Shown here: piece after piece, positions 48,601-60,757 of the stretch | Layout: every line of letters begins with the position of its first letter | How positions within the stretch are numbered: position 1 is the first letter of the stretch | Source of the DNA: Ulva prolifera | Taxonomy: Eukaryota; Chlorophyta; Ulvophyceae; Ulvales; Ulvaceae | Direction of reading: 5' to 3' | Length of the DNA stretch: 64,000 nucleotides | Assembly (NCBI GenBank): GCA_023078555.1 | Contig: CM041201.1 | Location: forward strand, 4,471,713-4,535,712 | Position numbers and translations under genes: made by a program | The notes under the pieces: model-generated | Databases searched by the model: none | The model's input: only the letters and a program-made list of their open reading frames with translations | What the model was told of the DNA's origin: nothing

Positions 48601-51546
48601 GTTGGGCGGTCGGGCAGTATGGAGGAGGCGCACGAGCTCCAAGTAGAGCCCGGCACGCTGCAGCGCAGTGCGGCCCTGCGACAGCGGCACTGCGTTCGGC
48701 TGCCGCAGCATGCCCAGCAGCGCAGCGTGCTCTGCCCCTTGGAGCCAGCCCAGCAGGAGTGCCATGTCGACGACTTCGCGCGCGCGTGCGGCCCCCACCT
48801 GCACCGCACACCCCGCTCCTGCCACAAACGGCCTAGACATTGGAGCCACCTCCCCACATCAAATCATCTAGGAGGCTTCTGTGAGGCAGGCCTTGCCCCG
48901 TCTGTGCTGCTGGCCGATGCGCGAGCACAGGTGCCCTGGGCGGCTGTAGCGGCGCACCTCCTTCTCTGAATCTGAGCCAGCGCGCGACAGCATGCGCGAG
49001 CGGAAAGTTACGAGGTACGGCAGAACAAGCGAGGGCGCAGCATTCTGTGAGCTAGCCAGGCCTCCGCCGGCCCCACCCACTGCCTGCCCATGCGCAGAAT
49101 TTCTGGCAGCGTCGGGCGTTGGGGCGGCGCGGGGGGCGATTCCGAGCAGCACGCGCGTGCCGCGGCTCATGTGAGTCTTGTCCATCGTCGCCAGCGCAGC
49201 CTTGGGGTCAGGCAGCAGCGACGGGAAGTACTGCAGCATGGCGAGGGGGTAGATGCGTGACGCAGATGCGATCTCCGACAGCCCCTGGTCCAGGTCCCCC
49301 TGCACTGCGACGGCGGCTGTTACTGCGCAGCATGCGTAGTTGCAGTGCAACCATCACATTGATTTCCTGCTGTCCCGCCGTGGAAGCCATCAATGGCCGC
49401 CGGCGTGGTGGGCGTCTGGCCCAAGCAAGCGCTGGCACACATCAAAGCAGGCCCCAAAAGGTGGCGAGAGATCATGGCTTGGGTGCAATCAAGCCACAAC
49501 AGCATCTATACCAGCCGTGTACGAGGCGCGGTCCTTGAGTGTGCACATGCCGCCAATGAGGTGCAGGAGGCTTCGATTGCAATGGCACTGCGGGCAATGC
49601 GGCGGTGAGCAGGCCGCGCGGACCTCGTCGCACAAGTGCACGCCCAGGGCCACCCGCAGGCGGTCCTTGATACCGGGGTCCTGCGCCTCGCCGTCCAGCG
49701 CCTCGCACACGGCGAGCGCCTCGCGGATGCGCCCCTTGGCCACGAGCACGTCCAGCTGCTCCTGCAGCGGCTTCAGCTCCAGCACCTGCACTGCGGCCGC
49801 CTAAGTCAAGGGCCCATGCACACGCAACAGAGCACGCCCGCCGCAAGGGTGCCTCCAGAAGATGCACGTCCTTGATTGGACCCCATGCCTGTCTGGATGA
49901 CCATACCGGCTCCGGCTGTGTTGCTGAACTCGAGAGCCACACATGGGCACGCCGCAGCGCCATAAGCAGACGGCATGCATGCGCCTGCTGCCGCCAGATT
50001 GAGATCAGTATTGATACATTGTTATGCCACTGACGTCGGGCAAGGGGGCCGGCACCTGCACGATGTAGCTGCCGCGGCTGGCCGTGGCGACAGTCCCCGG
50101 CACCAAGCCGTCCCTCGGCGAGGCCCCCTCGGAGCCGGTCTGCTGCGTGGCAGCAGGGCTGGCAGCAAAGATGACGCCAGGATCCAGGAGGCGGCGGCCG
50201 CGCCGCCATGGAAGGCCGCCGTTCGTTGCTGTGCTGGCCACCGTCTCTGTCTCATCCGGCGCCTCGGGGATGCGCACCGTCATGAGGTCGGTGTGCGCCG
50301 CCTCTGGCATTGCCAGGTGGACCTCGATCTCCCCAGCCACCCCTGAGAGCAGCATGTATGGGTAGCATGCATGTAGGCCGGGGGTTGCGGCTCGTGCAGG
50401 CTCCTCCGCTGCCTCCGCGGCCTCGGCATTGCCTGGGGACCACACCCATCGCCCCGTTACATGGCCAGCTGTTGAGCTGAAGTAGTGTACTGTTCTGCCC
50501 TGGAATATCGTTGCTTCGGAGGCACTTGTCGCAACCAGGACGCTTGGGGCACGAGAGTGCCACCTGGCGGCCTCAGCGGGCCGGCCAGGCTGATCGGTGG
50601 CCGCAGGAATTGTCAAGAGGGCGATCTCTGACGTGCACAGCAGGCTATCTGACAGCCAGGTCAGCTGCGTGATGGGATCTGGCAGATTGACTTTGTGCAG
50701 CGAAGTGAAAGACTTGTTTTGGTAGAGGAAAACCTCCACCCTGCAGCAGGCTGCCGCCATTACAAAGTCGTAGGTCGCTTACTACTCAGGTGGGCACCCA
50801 GCCAGCTTGACAGTACAACAGGCTTTGTGAGCGGCTGGGCGTAGATGGTGCTGCCAGAAAGCACACAGGAGAGGCATATATGCAGCAGGTGTTAATATAC
50901 TGCGCATCAAATGCTTACGATGGTGAGACAGCCGTTCATGATCAGGGCAGCATCTGTGGGTGGGCTCGCACTGGTTCGGTTTCCCCAGAGAGCCAGGCCG
51001 TGCAACAGCCAGTGTTTGACTAGCTGATTGCCATGCCATCGCCGTTGCACCCTTCGTTCGGAACGCCTGACCCTTCAGTGACAGATCAGGGAGGGCATAC
51101 ATGGTGACTCCCTCATCAGTAATTGCAACAAGCCTTTCCACTGATGAGTGTTGGGCACATGCCTTGACCATGTGTTGTACTGGTTCTTTGCTCAGGCGCA
51201 CGGCACGTTGGGGAACCTGCAAAGGCTCAGTCCCATACCTAAACTTGATTGAACTAGTTTGTGGATGCATGTTTGAGCCAACAGGCGCGTGTATGCTGGC
51301 AGGAGGTGCAGCAATCTGCTTTCTCCATCATGCAAGAATAGCACAGCAGATCAGCTGTAGCAGCTGCAGCTGCCAGCCAGATTGTCAAAGGAGTGACGTT
51401 GCACTGACCTTCCAGTGTTCGCCGCTCTTGATCACAACGTACACTGCCCCGGACGTCGTTCCAGCAAGCACGCCCCGAGACCACAGGCACAAGCCACACA
51501 CGGGTGCATCAAACCGCAGTTGCTGCCTTTCAAACAAGGATAACAT
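45678..51546 (-). CDS. VPS39: VPS39/VAM6, HOPS vacuolar tethering complex subunit
   Basis: Subunit of the HOPS tether that links Rab7-type vesicles to the vacuole and promotes fusion. Ten exons on the minus strand agree in phase: 51546-51409, 51216-50972, 50740-50035, 49785-49624, 49299-48958, 48798-48634, 48253-48026, 47309-46815, 46608-46225 and 45857-45678, about 1014 residues. The N-terminal CNH/beta-propeller part begins MLSLFERQQLRFDAPVCG and contains VAGTTSGAVYVV-like blades (here VLAGTTSGAVYVV) and RTKGATAMAWQ. Next come clathrin-repeat helices (LKPLQEQLDVLVAKGRIREA, ALQRAGLYLELVELFEGHGK) and the domain-2 region with RPRDVYTWVLRTIL. The C-terminal zinc motif is CQVCHKRLG, followed by HSRCC, as in the family. 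The start was chosen because it aligns with the animal N-terminus. The protein is longer than human VPS39 because of Ala/Pro-rich inserts near 47050-47100 and 49020-49130. Confidence 0.92.
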
Positions 51547-54500
51547 GATGTGCCCTGCTGATCGCTCTGGCGCGAGTGGCGACACAAAGACGCAGGTGTA
51601 ACTCGTAGAAGCAAGTGCGGTGTAAGGGGGAACTCGAGCTAACAGTGATATAGCATCGCTTTGCTCAGGCTAGCATGTTGTGTACACTGCAATGGGGGTT
51701 CGCGCGCATTCACGCCCATGTCAAGTGAGACACCGTGTGATCGATTGGCGGAATCCCACACTTGTTCGACTATATACAATGAGTTTCCTATTTGCGCCTG
51801 CAGTGTATAAGGACTTAAGATGGTCGATTTGTCTAGGAACTGATCTATTCTCGTTTTGTGCAACTCTGCACGACGTCGCGTCGAGGCTACAGTGTGCAGG
51901 AGTCGAGCCAAGCGACGGTCGTCTCACACGGCAGCCATCGCTCACTGCTCAACGTTGCACCCCCTCCAACGAGAGCAGCACCATGTACAGCAAACAATGG
52001 CTGAAAGCTGTGTGTATGCAGCCTACATTGCGCAACGAAAGGATTTGCGAGCCTGTGTCGCAGAATGCTCACGCGCTGCGGTCATCTTTTCAACGGCTCA
52101 GGATATGTAAGGGGCGAAGGTTAACGGGATTGTGCAGTCCACTTTGCCGCAGACACACTGCGCCATTTGCCCCGTAGAGCCACTGCAGTTCCTGTGGCGT
52201 TGTCGCTGTAGCTGGCAGCACGAACGCCTCGGCCATCACGAGCGGTTCGATGCTCTCGACGGGTGCACAACGCCCGCCTCGACGACATGGAACGCCGTCA
52301 CTGCGGAGCCAGCATATGCAAATCTCATGCTGCTTGCGCGTGTAAGCCGTGTGAATGCCGTGGGCGAACTGAGTCATGACGGCCCTGACGGCAGGCGGCG
52401 CACACCTGCAACCACGCGCACGGCATACCTGGCACTGTCACCAGCCGAAGTTGACATGCACGATAAGTAAATAGAGCTGTATACAGGGGCCTCGGAGCAG
52501 GGTTTGGCCCAAATTTGCAACGCAAGTCGCCGGTTCTTGGTGGCATCACTTCACACGCAACGCATACCAATTGCCACGGGTGACGGACAATGCCACCCGT
52601 ACGGCCGCTGTTGGGATGCCTGGTGTTGCACGTCACATTCAGTCGCAGGCGATGACGAAAGGCCGAGCCCGGCTGCGTGCGGGCCTACACGGCGTGCAGC
52701 GTGTGGGGCAGACGGCTGAGAGAGCGCAGGCCAGCGCCGGGGCGAGAATGCTGGACGGGCAGCGGCCAGCTGGGGCGGAGGGCCCGCGGGCCGGCAGTCG
52801 TTATCACGTCTGGTCCGTCAACAGATGAAAGCAGTTCGGGGTGAGGACGGGTAATACTGACGTACCGATTGCGACATACTCACGTTGGGATCCGTACCTC
52901 ACGACCGCACGAACGGCTGCGGCCAGTCATGTTGTACCGCTATGGGGTGAAGCCAGAGCGAGGCTCTCGCGATTGATGGCCGCGATGCACATCGGCAGAG
53001 TTCAGCAGCATGTGCAGAACTCAGTCCTGTCGTGCATCTAATCATGTCCGGGATCAAGTTCACTCAAGGTGCAAGGTCACGGAGGTCCATGCCGTCATGC
53101 AGGCAGGCTGTCGTTCGGCCAGCATGCCTTTGCCGGCAGCTGGACCTGAGGTTGTGGGCCTGGTGACGCTACTGGCAGCCCAAGACCTTGCAAACACATC
53201 ACCTCGCCACGGTGTTTGTGCTAGCCCAGAGTCATGATGGCACACAACTGTGAAGATTGCGCGTGGTGAATAACGAGAGTTGTTCGATGTTGCGTTTGGT
53301 GGTTTGTGTGTGCGTAAGATCCCCTCCTGGCTGCAAGGCGACATGCATGAAAACGTGAGATGGTCCAAACCAAGCATGCACATGAGTTTACAAATTGTTA
53401 GTCGGTCTGCACTTGTCAGCAAGGACGGAGAAAGCTTTCGTGATACTTCCTGTTCACCTGTTGGAAGGGGTGTGGTTCCTTGCCTTTGTTGCTGTCAATT
53501 GAGCTCCCTCGGTCGCGATACACTTGGACAGCAGCGCGCATCTCAAACTCCCATTGTCCAACAGGATATAAATTCACATGCAACTCAATCGTCGGATGAT
53601 TGAACAATGATGATACAGCCTGGAGGTGTGCTTGCTGCTGGATGCATCCTCTGCCGCGCTTCGCTCTTCATGACTTCAAACGCACAGCGGCAGTCCGGTG
53701 TCTGGGCGGCAGCAGCCTCGCGAGACTCGTCCCTTCGAGCCAGACAGATTATATGTTACTACGTCTCCGGCACCGCCGTGCTATCTCGTGGGGCGTGGCT
53801 GCACACCAAGCGAGAGCGCCTGTCGCCGGGGTGCCTCTCTTTAGCCCGATGTTGCCTCCGCGCGCGATGCTTCACTCGATTATGTTGCTCATGGAAATAA
53901 TTTTCACTACCATTGTAACCCATAAGCGTGGGTATGAGCTCAGCTGGCCCACGCGTCGTGTTCACTCTCGCGGTGCCCTTGGCGTGCTCCTCGTCCGGTC
54001 GAATCGGATGGCCGGCCATCTTGGTTCAAGGAGATCTGGCATGTAAATTTCGTGCATTGGCACATTTGTAATTGATGAACTCAATGGCAGCACTGTGCGT
54101 GTCTCATCCGGCTGTGATTACAGCTTGTTCATGGCCGGCTGGACGGTCTTCCACTGGCGTACATTGACGTCGCGGACGCCTTACTGTTGGATCAAAGCTC
54201 AACTTGTCATCATTTCATATTGTAGCAGAAGTTTAGAGTTGCCAACATTCTGGCCGCGCGCTGTTAGGCCTAATTGGCTTGGGCCATCTGCGAGTCCCAT
54301 GCGCTGGGTTGCCTCCTCGCTCGCAAGACCACACAGCCTCACAGCGGGATGTCTTTGAACACTTTCGAGCTTAACGGGTCTGATGTTCGAAGTTATGCCT
54401 GGCTGCGCCGTGAGTTTTGATCGCTCAGCGCTTGCGAATGTGTCCGCGACGAGTGTTGACAATCGGATGACCAGCGAGCTGATGGTCCCGAGTGCAATCG

Positions 54501-54874
54501 TCAATCGCTGATTGCCTGTTTGATTGATCCACCTGCTATAATAGGCTAGTTTATCTTCCATTTCAGTTTCCCGAAGTGCAAGTTTTCCGGGGCTTGGCCT
54601 GACGGGGGCGGGTCAGCATGCCGACGAGCCACTGTAGACTGGCTTTTAGGACTGGTGAATTATACCGTGCCATTGAGGGCTATCGCAGATTTGATCATTT
54701 CTTACCTATTTTCAATGCGCTTACTTTCCTGAGCACAGTACACTGTCGCCAAGTAATGAGTTGCTGCAACATCACTCAGCAGTGACTCTTTGCTGCTGGA
54801 TCAGTACTTGCCGACCGGTATTCCCCCAGAACAGTACAATACACGTATCTGATTACGGGACTGTGTATGCTTCT
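51547..54874. other. Divergent spacer between VPS39 and the AP2 gene
   Basis: Promoters of VPS39 (-) and the AP2 factor (+) should lie here. Minus-strand frames at 54561-54199 (MEDKLAYYSRWINQTGNQRL), 53607-53416 (IELHVNLYPVGQWEFEMRAA) and 52377-52090 read like protein, but I could not join them or find a family. A small unknown gene is possible. Confidence 0.35.
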
Positions 54875-54921
54875 ATGGCCGTGTGTACGTCTTCATCTCA
54901 ACTTGCCGGACATACTCCGCC

Positions 54922-54960
<39 letters not shown>

Positions 54961-57900
54961 CCACAGCATGAAGCAGAAGGTTCATGGCCCGAGTGGCGTG
55001 CTAGCAACATCCACTTACCTGTGCAGGCACATGCCAGCTATGACCGAAGAGAATTCGGGCCAACACGCAAACAAGGCAGGTATTGACAACAACATAGCGA
55101 TGGCTACAACCACCGCACAAGTGCCGCTCTTAGCACCTCCTCATGCGCCCATCCTCTCTCCAACAGCTGCCGGCATCCAGCGGCCGCAGTCCACCCCACC
55201 ACAGTTTTCGTACTCACAGCCGCCTGATGTCAGAGTCCCGTCTGGCTTTCATGCGTCAAATCTCCAGCCCAGAACAGAGCTCCAGCATTCATACACTCAG
55301 TACTCGGCTCCTCCATCTCAGCCAGGCTTGCCGTCTTCCAGTGGCCCATGGAATGGAGGTCCAGGCATGCAGATCAGCGATGCGGCCTTGGCCGCCGCTC
55401 GCGCCGCCTCGTCGTTGCATGCACCATTCCACCCCGGATCATTTGCTGCAACAGGGCAACCTAGTGTCTTGAACGTCAGCGGCGCGGAACAGCTGACAGC
55501 TGGAGGGTCCGAGCCAGCGGGCCCTCAGCGGAAGTCTACGCCGGGCGGCGTCCGTGGCGGAGGGGGCAGGTGTGGAAGCCCCGCCTCCTGAAAGCCTCAT
55601 TGCATCTCATCGTTTTGAGCTGTGCATCAGCAGTTGCTGCCGCATGTCAGGCCCCTGCCTGACGTTCTTTGGTGTGACCACTGCTGCGCATGTTTCTGGC
55701 TGCATGCTGTGTTCAAGTCTGGTGACGACCACGACTTATTTTGCCACATTTTGGCAAATGATCCAAAGCACGATTCGAGATGTAGCTGGAGGAGCCGGGT
55801 ACACGCTTGTCGGACTTCATGTCAATGCTGTACACGATAATGTTGGCAGAGCTCCGCCCATGGGTCTGCATCACGGCTCTCTGCACTGTCTGTTGCTTGC
55901 AAGGTCAGCAGAGTAGTTGTGTCCACGTTCCCTCCATCCTCTGTGATTTGATGCTTGGGACAATGTTTTGAAGAGTGTTGTGGAACATGGTTATGTGGCA
56001 CCTACTGTGTGCACCTACTGTGTGCGCCTGCATGATTGTGGTGTGAGAGTGAAGCTGCCTTGTAGCAGGTCCTTGTACTGTGTTTGTTGAGCCCATTCTG
56101 AGCTCATTCTTCGGTGTGATGCACTCATTCTTCTGTGTGATTCAGATTTCATCACTACCCTCTGTACCGTGTGATCTCCACATGCATTCTAGAGCTGGAT
56201 CCTGCAGCAGCCGACCCGCCCGCCTAGATCTGGCTTACGATGAATATTCTATGCTTTTCGGTGCTCCTCACAACGAGGCCTCGTGATGGTGACCTCGATG
56301 TTACATGGATACATGGGGCACGGCGTTTGTGTTGTCCTTGCCGCACCACCAAACTGCCATGAGCACGCACTCCCGAACACTCCGACGACGGCCTGCATGT
56401 GGGCAATCCTCTGGTATAAGCGGGTGAGTTGTTCAGTTTTCATGCGTCTCGTGGTGTTGTTATTCCGTTTGATGAGGTGGTGTCCTCCTCCAGCCAGCTG
56501 CGTTTGTTCCCGCGTGTGTGGCGGTTGTAAACCGATGACAGCTATATGCATGATTCCCCGTCGACGTCATGCATGAGTTCATATTCTCGCTGCTCGAACC
56601 ATGCATGATGCGGCGTTGATCGTACATGTGGTCTCGGACCACCTTGTAGACTGTGAATAGGATCACGTGCGGACGCGCAAAACCTGTCCCTGTTGTGCTG
56701 GGACGCGCATTATTTCCCCAGGACGCTGAGTGTCTAGATTGTAGGGCGCTTTTTTTCCAGCAGGTGAACAAGGTAAGCCTGGTGTCGGAGCTGCTGCATG
56801 GTTCACGGTGAAAATGACATATGCAAGAATCTCGTGCATAGCGTTGTCACGTCCGACGTTCACAGCGGCCCCAATTGAAACACAAAATCACGTATTCCAC
56901 ATCAGCGACGACAGTGAATCTATCAACGTTATTGAAAGTCATCAGCTGAGGTTGACCCGGCAGAACTTTGCGCGGTGTGCTTTCAGATACGCTATCGAGG
57001 CTGGAAGTCTTTTGTCCGGTGCAGCTTCTCGAGCCGCACTGTCAGGGCTGGACTGCAAACAACAGCTCTGCTATGGCCACAATGTTTCCTCTTGCTCGCG
57101 CCACCTGCTGGAACTCTGAGTTTCTAGGTTCATGAGGTGTCGGTTGGTCCAATGTCAAACCTGTGCACATTTGCACATGCACAGTGATGGTTGTTGCTGG
57201 TAACCTGTTGTTACTAGGCATGATTTGATTTGCAGCTGAAATTGTATTGTTTTCAGATATTTGCCAGCTGCATGACTCTATGGTCACTGTGTGTACAGGA
57301 AGGCCACAGGTAGCCAGCAGCATGGAGTGAAGAAGCCCACCAAGTCCCCAGGTAAGCCTGGCGTCCGCTCAACATCGAAGTACAGGGGAGTGACCCACCA
57401 CTGCCGCACAGGACGCTTTGAAAGCCATATCTGGGACTCAGGGAAGCAGGTGAGTACATGTGGTGCAGCTCCGCTGTTGCAAGTGTGGTGGCAGATATTG
57501 TGCATCAGTCTCTGTGAAGCGCAACCGCAATTGTCCATGCTTGCCAGGTCCTACCAAGGCTTTTTTGGAGTGCATTCGCCTGGCTGACACGACCTTCCTT
57601 GGCCGCTGCATTATCATAGTCAAGTTGGTTGTGCGCACGATATTGTGTCTGTGGTCCTTGCCAACTGCAGAATGCGTTCTCCTCTGACTCCCCCCTCGAC
57701 TCTGAGGATGATATCAGCTCGTTGAGTGTGACACCTAAGGATACGTAAACGCTAACTCAAGATCTGTTTGCACGTGCCTGCTTGTCAGATGTTGGCGTCA
57801 TCAACATTTCTGCAAGAGCAGCGAGCTATCTAGATAGATAGCACTGGGCATATGTGGCTGCAAAAGTTCAGTCGAGAGCTGTTATTTTGAAAAGCTATTT

Positions 57901-60757
57901 GTTTGCAGGTCTATCTGGGTGGTTTTGACACAGAAGATCAGGCAGCACTAGCGTATGATCTTGCGGCGGTAAAATGCCGTGGACAAACGGCTATCACAAA
58001 CTTCCCAATTTCAGAGTACAAGGGGGAGCTCGACAACTTTGAGTCGGTGCGCCGAGGACAGTCAACATGTTGTCGTACAGACCGTGTTCGTAGGAATGAC
58101 CCTGACACATGGGCATGCGTGGTGCTGTAGGTCACGAAGGAAGAGTTAGTTCAACAACTCCGGCGGCAAGGGAAAGGCAGCAACCAGAACTCTTCCAGGT
58201 ACCGGGGTGTAACAAAGCATCAGAAGGGTAAGTGGGAGGCGCGCATCGGCCAGGTGGTCGGCCGCAAGTACAAGTACCTGGGGTTGTACTTGACCGAGAA
58301 GGAGGCTGCGATTGCCTATGACCGCGCTGCCGTCGCCGCTCGCGGCATGACTGCACAGACCAACTTTGAGATCACACACTACGTGGAACTTTTAAGTGCG
58401 GCTCTCCATGGACTTCCTGTGCTGCCCTGCATCCGCTCGCTGCCTGTGTGTCGCTCCATCACATCCTGCCGGCTGTGCGGAGGCTTACCTGCCTCGCTGC
58501 TTGCGGCAGGAGTGATTTCGAGCTGTTCTTCTGCCTCGGCACCACGCTCGGAAGCTGCATCATAGACGGACCTGACTGTCTGCAACAATGTCCCATGTTT
58601 GGTACGTTGGATGCGGCCCTTGTGTGGCCTCTGTTCTCCCTCGTCCACATCATGAACAGAGTTCTTCATCGAGGGACAGCTCGATCATGGTGTACTGGAT
58701 GCACGAAAGGTCACCTGATGCGCAAATCCAGCAGCTGCATGCTGAAAGAGACCCAGGGCAGGGCTGCATACGTTGGCTCACCTCGATCAGGTGTACGGCC
58801 GATGTTCAGCCTGCATCACTCACATGTCACAGGGCAGCACAGTTGCAGGCGCAGACGACCAGAAGACTCTCCGAGAGCAGCAGGCTGCAAAGCTTGCTCA
58901 GAGTGGTGAGATGGGCCCGGCTCAGCATGATTGGATGCATCACTTTTCAAGGCCACGGTTCCTGGCTCCCACGCCGGCGTCTGCTCCTGGTGGTGCGCTA
59001 GTTGCCAACCCGAAGGAGGAGCCCGGCCAGGCGCAGGCTGCAGGCCAGGACCTGCTCTCCCTGCACGGCCCGGTCCGCCGCCAGAGCTACCCTCCGCCAC
59101 ACGAGGATCACGCTCAGGTGAGAGCCTCACTCACCTTTGTGCCCTGTCCTACACCGGCTCGCATCGTCACCACATGCGTTATGTGCAGCACTCGCTTGTG
59201 TGAGTGAGGCGACTGGCCACCGGGATCGCTGGGATGCCTCCTGCCCTGAATGTGTGGCTGTTCTGTTGTCTGGGTGGACCAACGTTTGCCCTTGGAGCTG
59301 ACCCAGGGAGCGCACAGCTGCAGGAGCCGGCCCGGCCGTTCACCGATTCGCACCTACAGTACACCGAAGCCGAGCTGTCCCTCCTTGGCAACTTCAAGAA
59401 GAGTGCGCTCTCCCACCCGGGCATGGAGGCGCACCTGCCCAACGCAATGCATCCGCTGCACTCGGGCGGCCGGGCTGGCATGCCGTACATGGACGACAAC
59501 CCCCACGACCGCCGCTCCGGACATCTCGCGCGGGGCCACAGCAGCGGCGCCGTCACCGCCGCTCAGTTTTTTGCCGGCCAGGCCGCCACGCACCCGCCCG
59601 AGGAGCGCGGAGGCGGCCAGGTACAGCCCGCGGCCACCGCCGGCACGTCCGCCGGCATGCTCACCAACGAGCAGCTGTCTCTTGCAGCGCTGTTCAACCT
59701 CAACTCAAACTCCCCGCGGCTGGAGGGCCTCAGCCACGGTGGAGTCGGCGACGCCCCGGCGACCGGGCTGTCGCAGCTCATGGCGCAGATGCGGGATGCT
59801 GCGCAGCCGGGGGCCCAGCAGGCGGCCGCATCTGCGCAGCTGCAGGGCCAGCAGCGGCTGTCCATGCTAGGGCCGCTGCACGCCGCACAGCACATGTCGG
59901 ACATGGCGCGCATGCATGGCCAGATGGCAGCCGCAGCGACAGCCTCCCAGATGCACCAGCCGCTGCTCGACTCGATGCAGCTACAGCAGCAGCAGCTGCA
60001 GCGCCTCCAGCAGCAGCAGCAACAGCAGCAGCAACAGCAGCATCAGCCGCAGCAGCAGCAGCAGACAGAGGAGCATGATGAGCTTGCGCGGCTCGCACGC
60101 ATCTTTGGCAATTTCGGCGCGACTGGTGGCTCGGGTATGAGCGCCGCACCGCCATCGACGGCTGGCCTGGGTGCGGCGATGACGGTCAACAACGCGCTGT
60201 CCAATTTCCAGGGCTCCGCATCGCAGCTGGGTCAGGGCCGTGACATCTACCGGCATGGCCTGCCGACGTCTGGCCCCCTCTCGCACCTGGATCTTCTCGC
60301 CGGGGCGAGGGCGCAGCAGACTGGCAGCCCGCATGCCGCTGACCAGAATGTCGTGCAGGCGCTGCATGGCTCCGGCTCAATGCGCGCTGGCGATGCGCAC
60401 ACCTGGCAGTCTGTGCAGAGCATCCTTGCGCAGCTGCAGGCAGGCAGGGGGGACCTGGATGTTGAGGGCGGAGACGGTGCCGCAGCGGCCGCTGCCGCCG
60501 CTGCCGCAGCGGCTGCTGACCCGGCCGCCGCTGCTGCAGCTGCCGCGGCCATGCGCGGTGCTGCCGGGCATCTTGCCGGTGCGCCGAGCCCCACAGACTT
60601 CATGCAGGCGCTTGGCCAGGGCGGTGATGGCCGCTATGGGCAGGCCGGCCACTTGAACTGGCAGGGGAGCTTGCGCAGGGGTAGCGGCAGTGGCGGTTCG
60701 GGGGGGGGGCCTGTCGTCACATGGAGGGGGGCGCACTGGCCACATGCAGTAACCTGA
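54875..60757 (+). CDS. AP2 transcription factor with two AP2 domains (AINTEGUMENTA type)
   Basis: Nuclear DNA-binding regulator. Six exons agree in phase: 54875-55569, 57299-57449, 57909-58046, 58131-58382, 58833-59117 and 59324-60757, about 984 residues (953 if the ATG at 54968 is used). Domain 1: [49 protein letters not shown]. The linker and domain 2 ([48 protein letters not shown]) match the spacing of plant AINTEGUMENTA/AP2 proteins. Domain 1 has no long insert and is split by an intron. The N-terminal exon is Pro/Ser/Gln-rich, with a polyproline tract encoded by a 29-base C run. The last exon has a glutamine-rich tract near 59980-60065 and an alanine tract near 60475-60550, typical of activation regions. 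The first intron is 1.7 kb. The exact start of the last exon could be one of two nearby acceptors. Confidence 0.93.
54929..54957. repeat. 29-base poly-C run encoding proline in the AP2 gene
   Basis: Uninterrupted run of 29 C, in frame as polyproline if translation starts at 54875. Length error here would change the frame before the next ATG at 54968. Confidence 0.9.
59980..60066. repeat. CAG-type trinucleotide tract encoding glutamine
   Basis: Interrupted CAG/CAA codons in the last AP2 exon give a Gln-rich tract with a few Leu, Arg, His and Pro residues. Confidence 0.85.
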
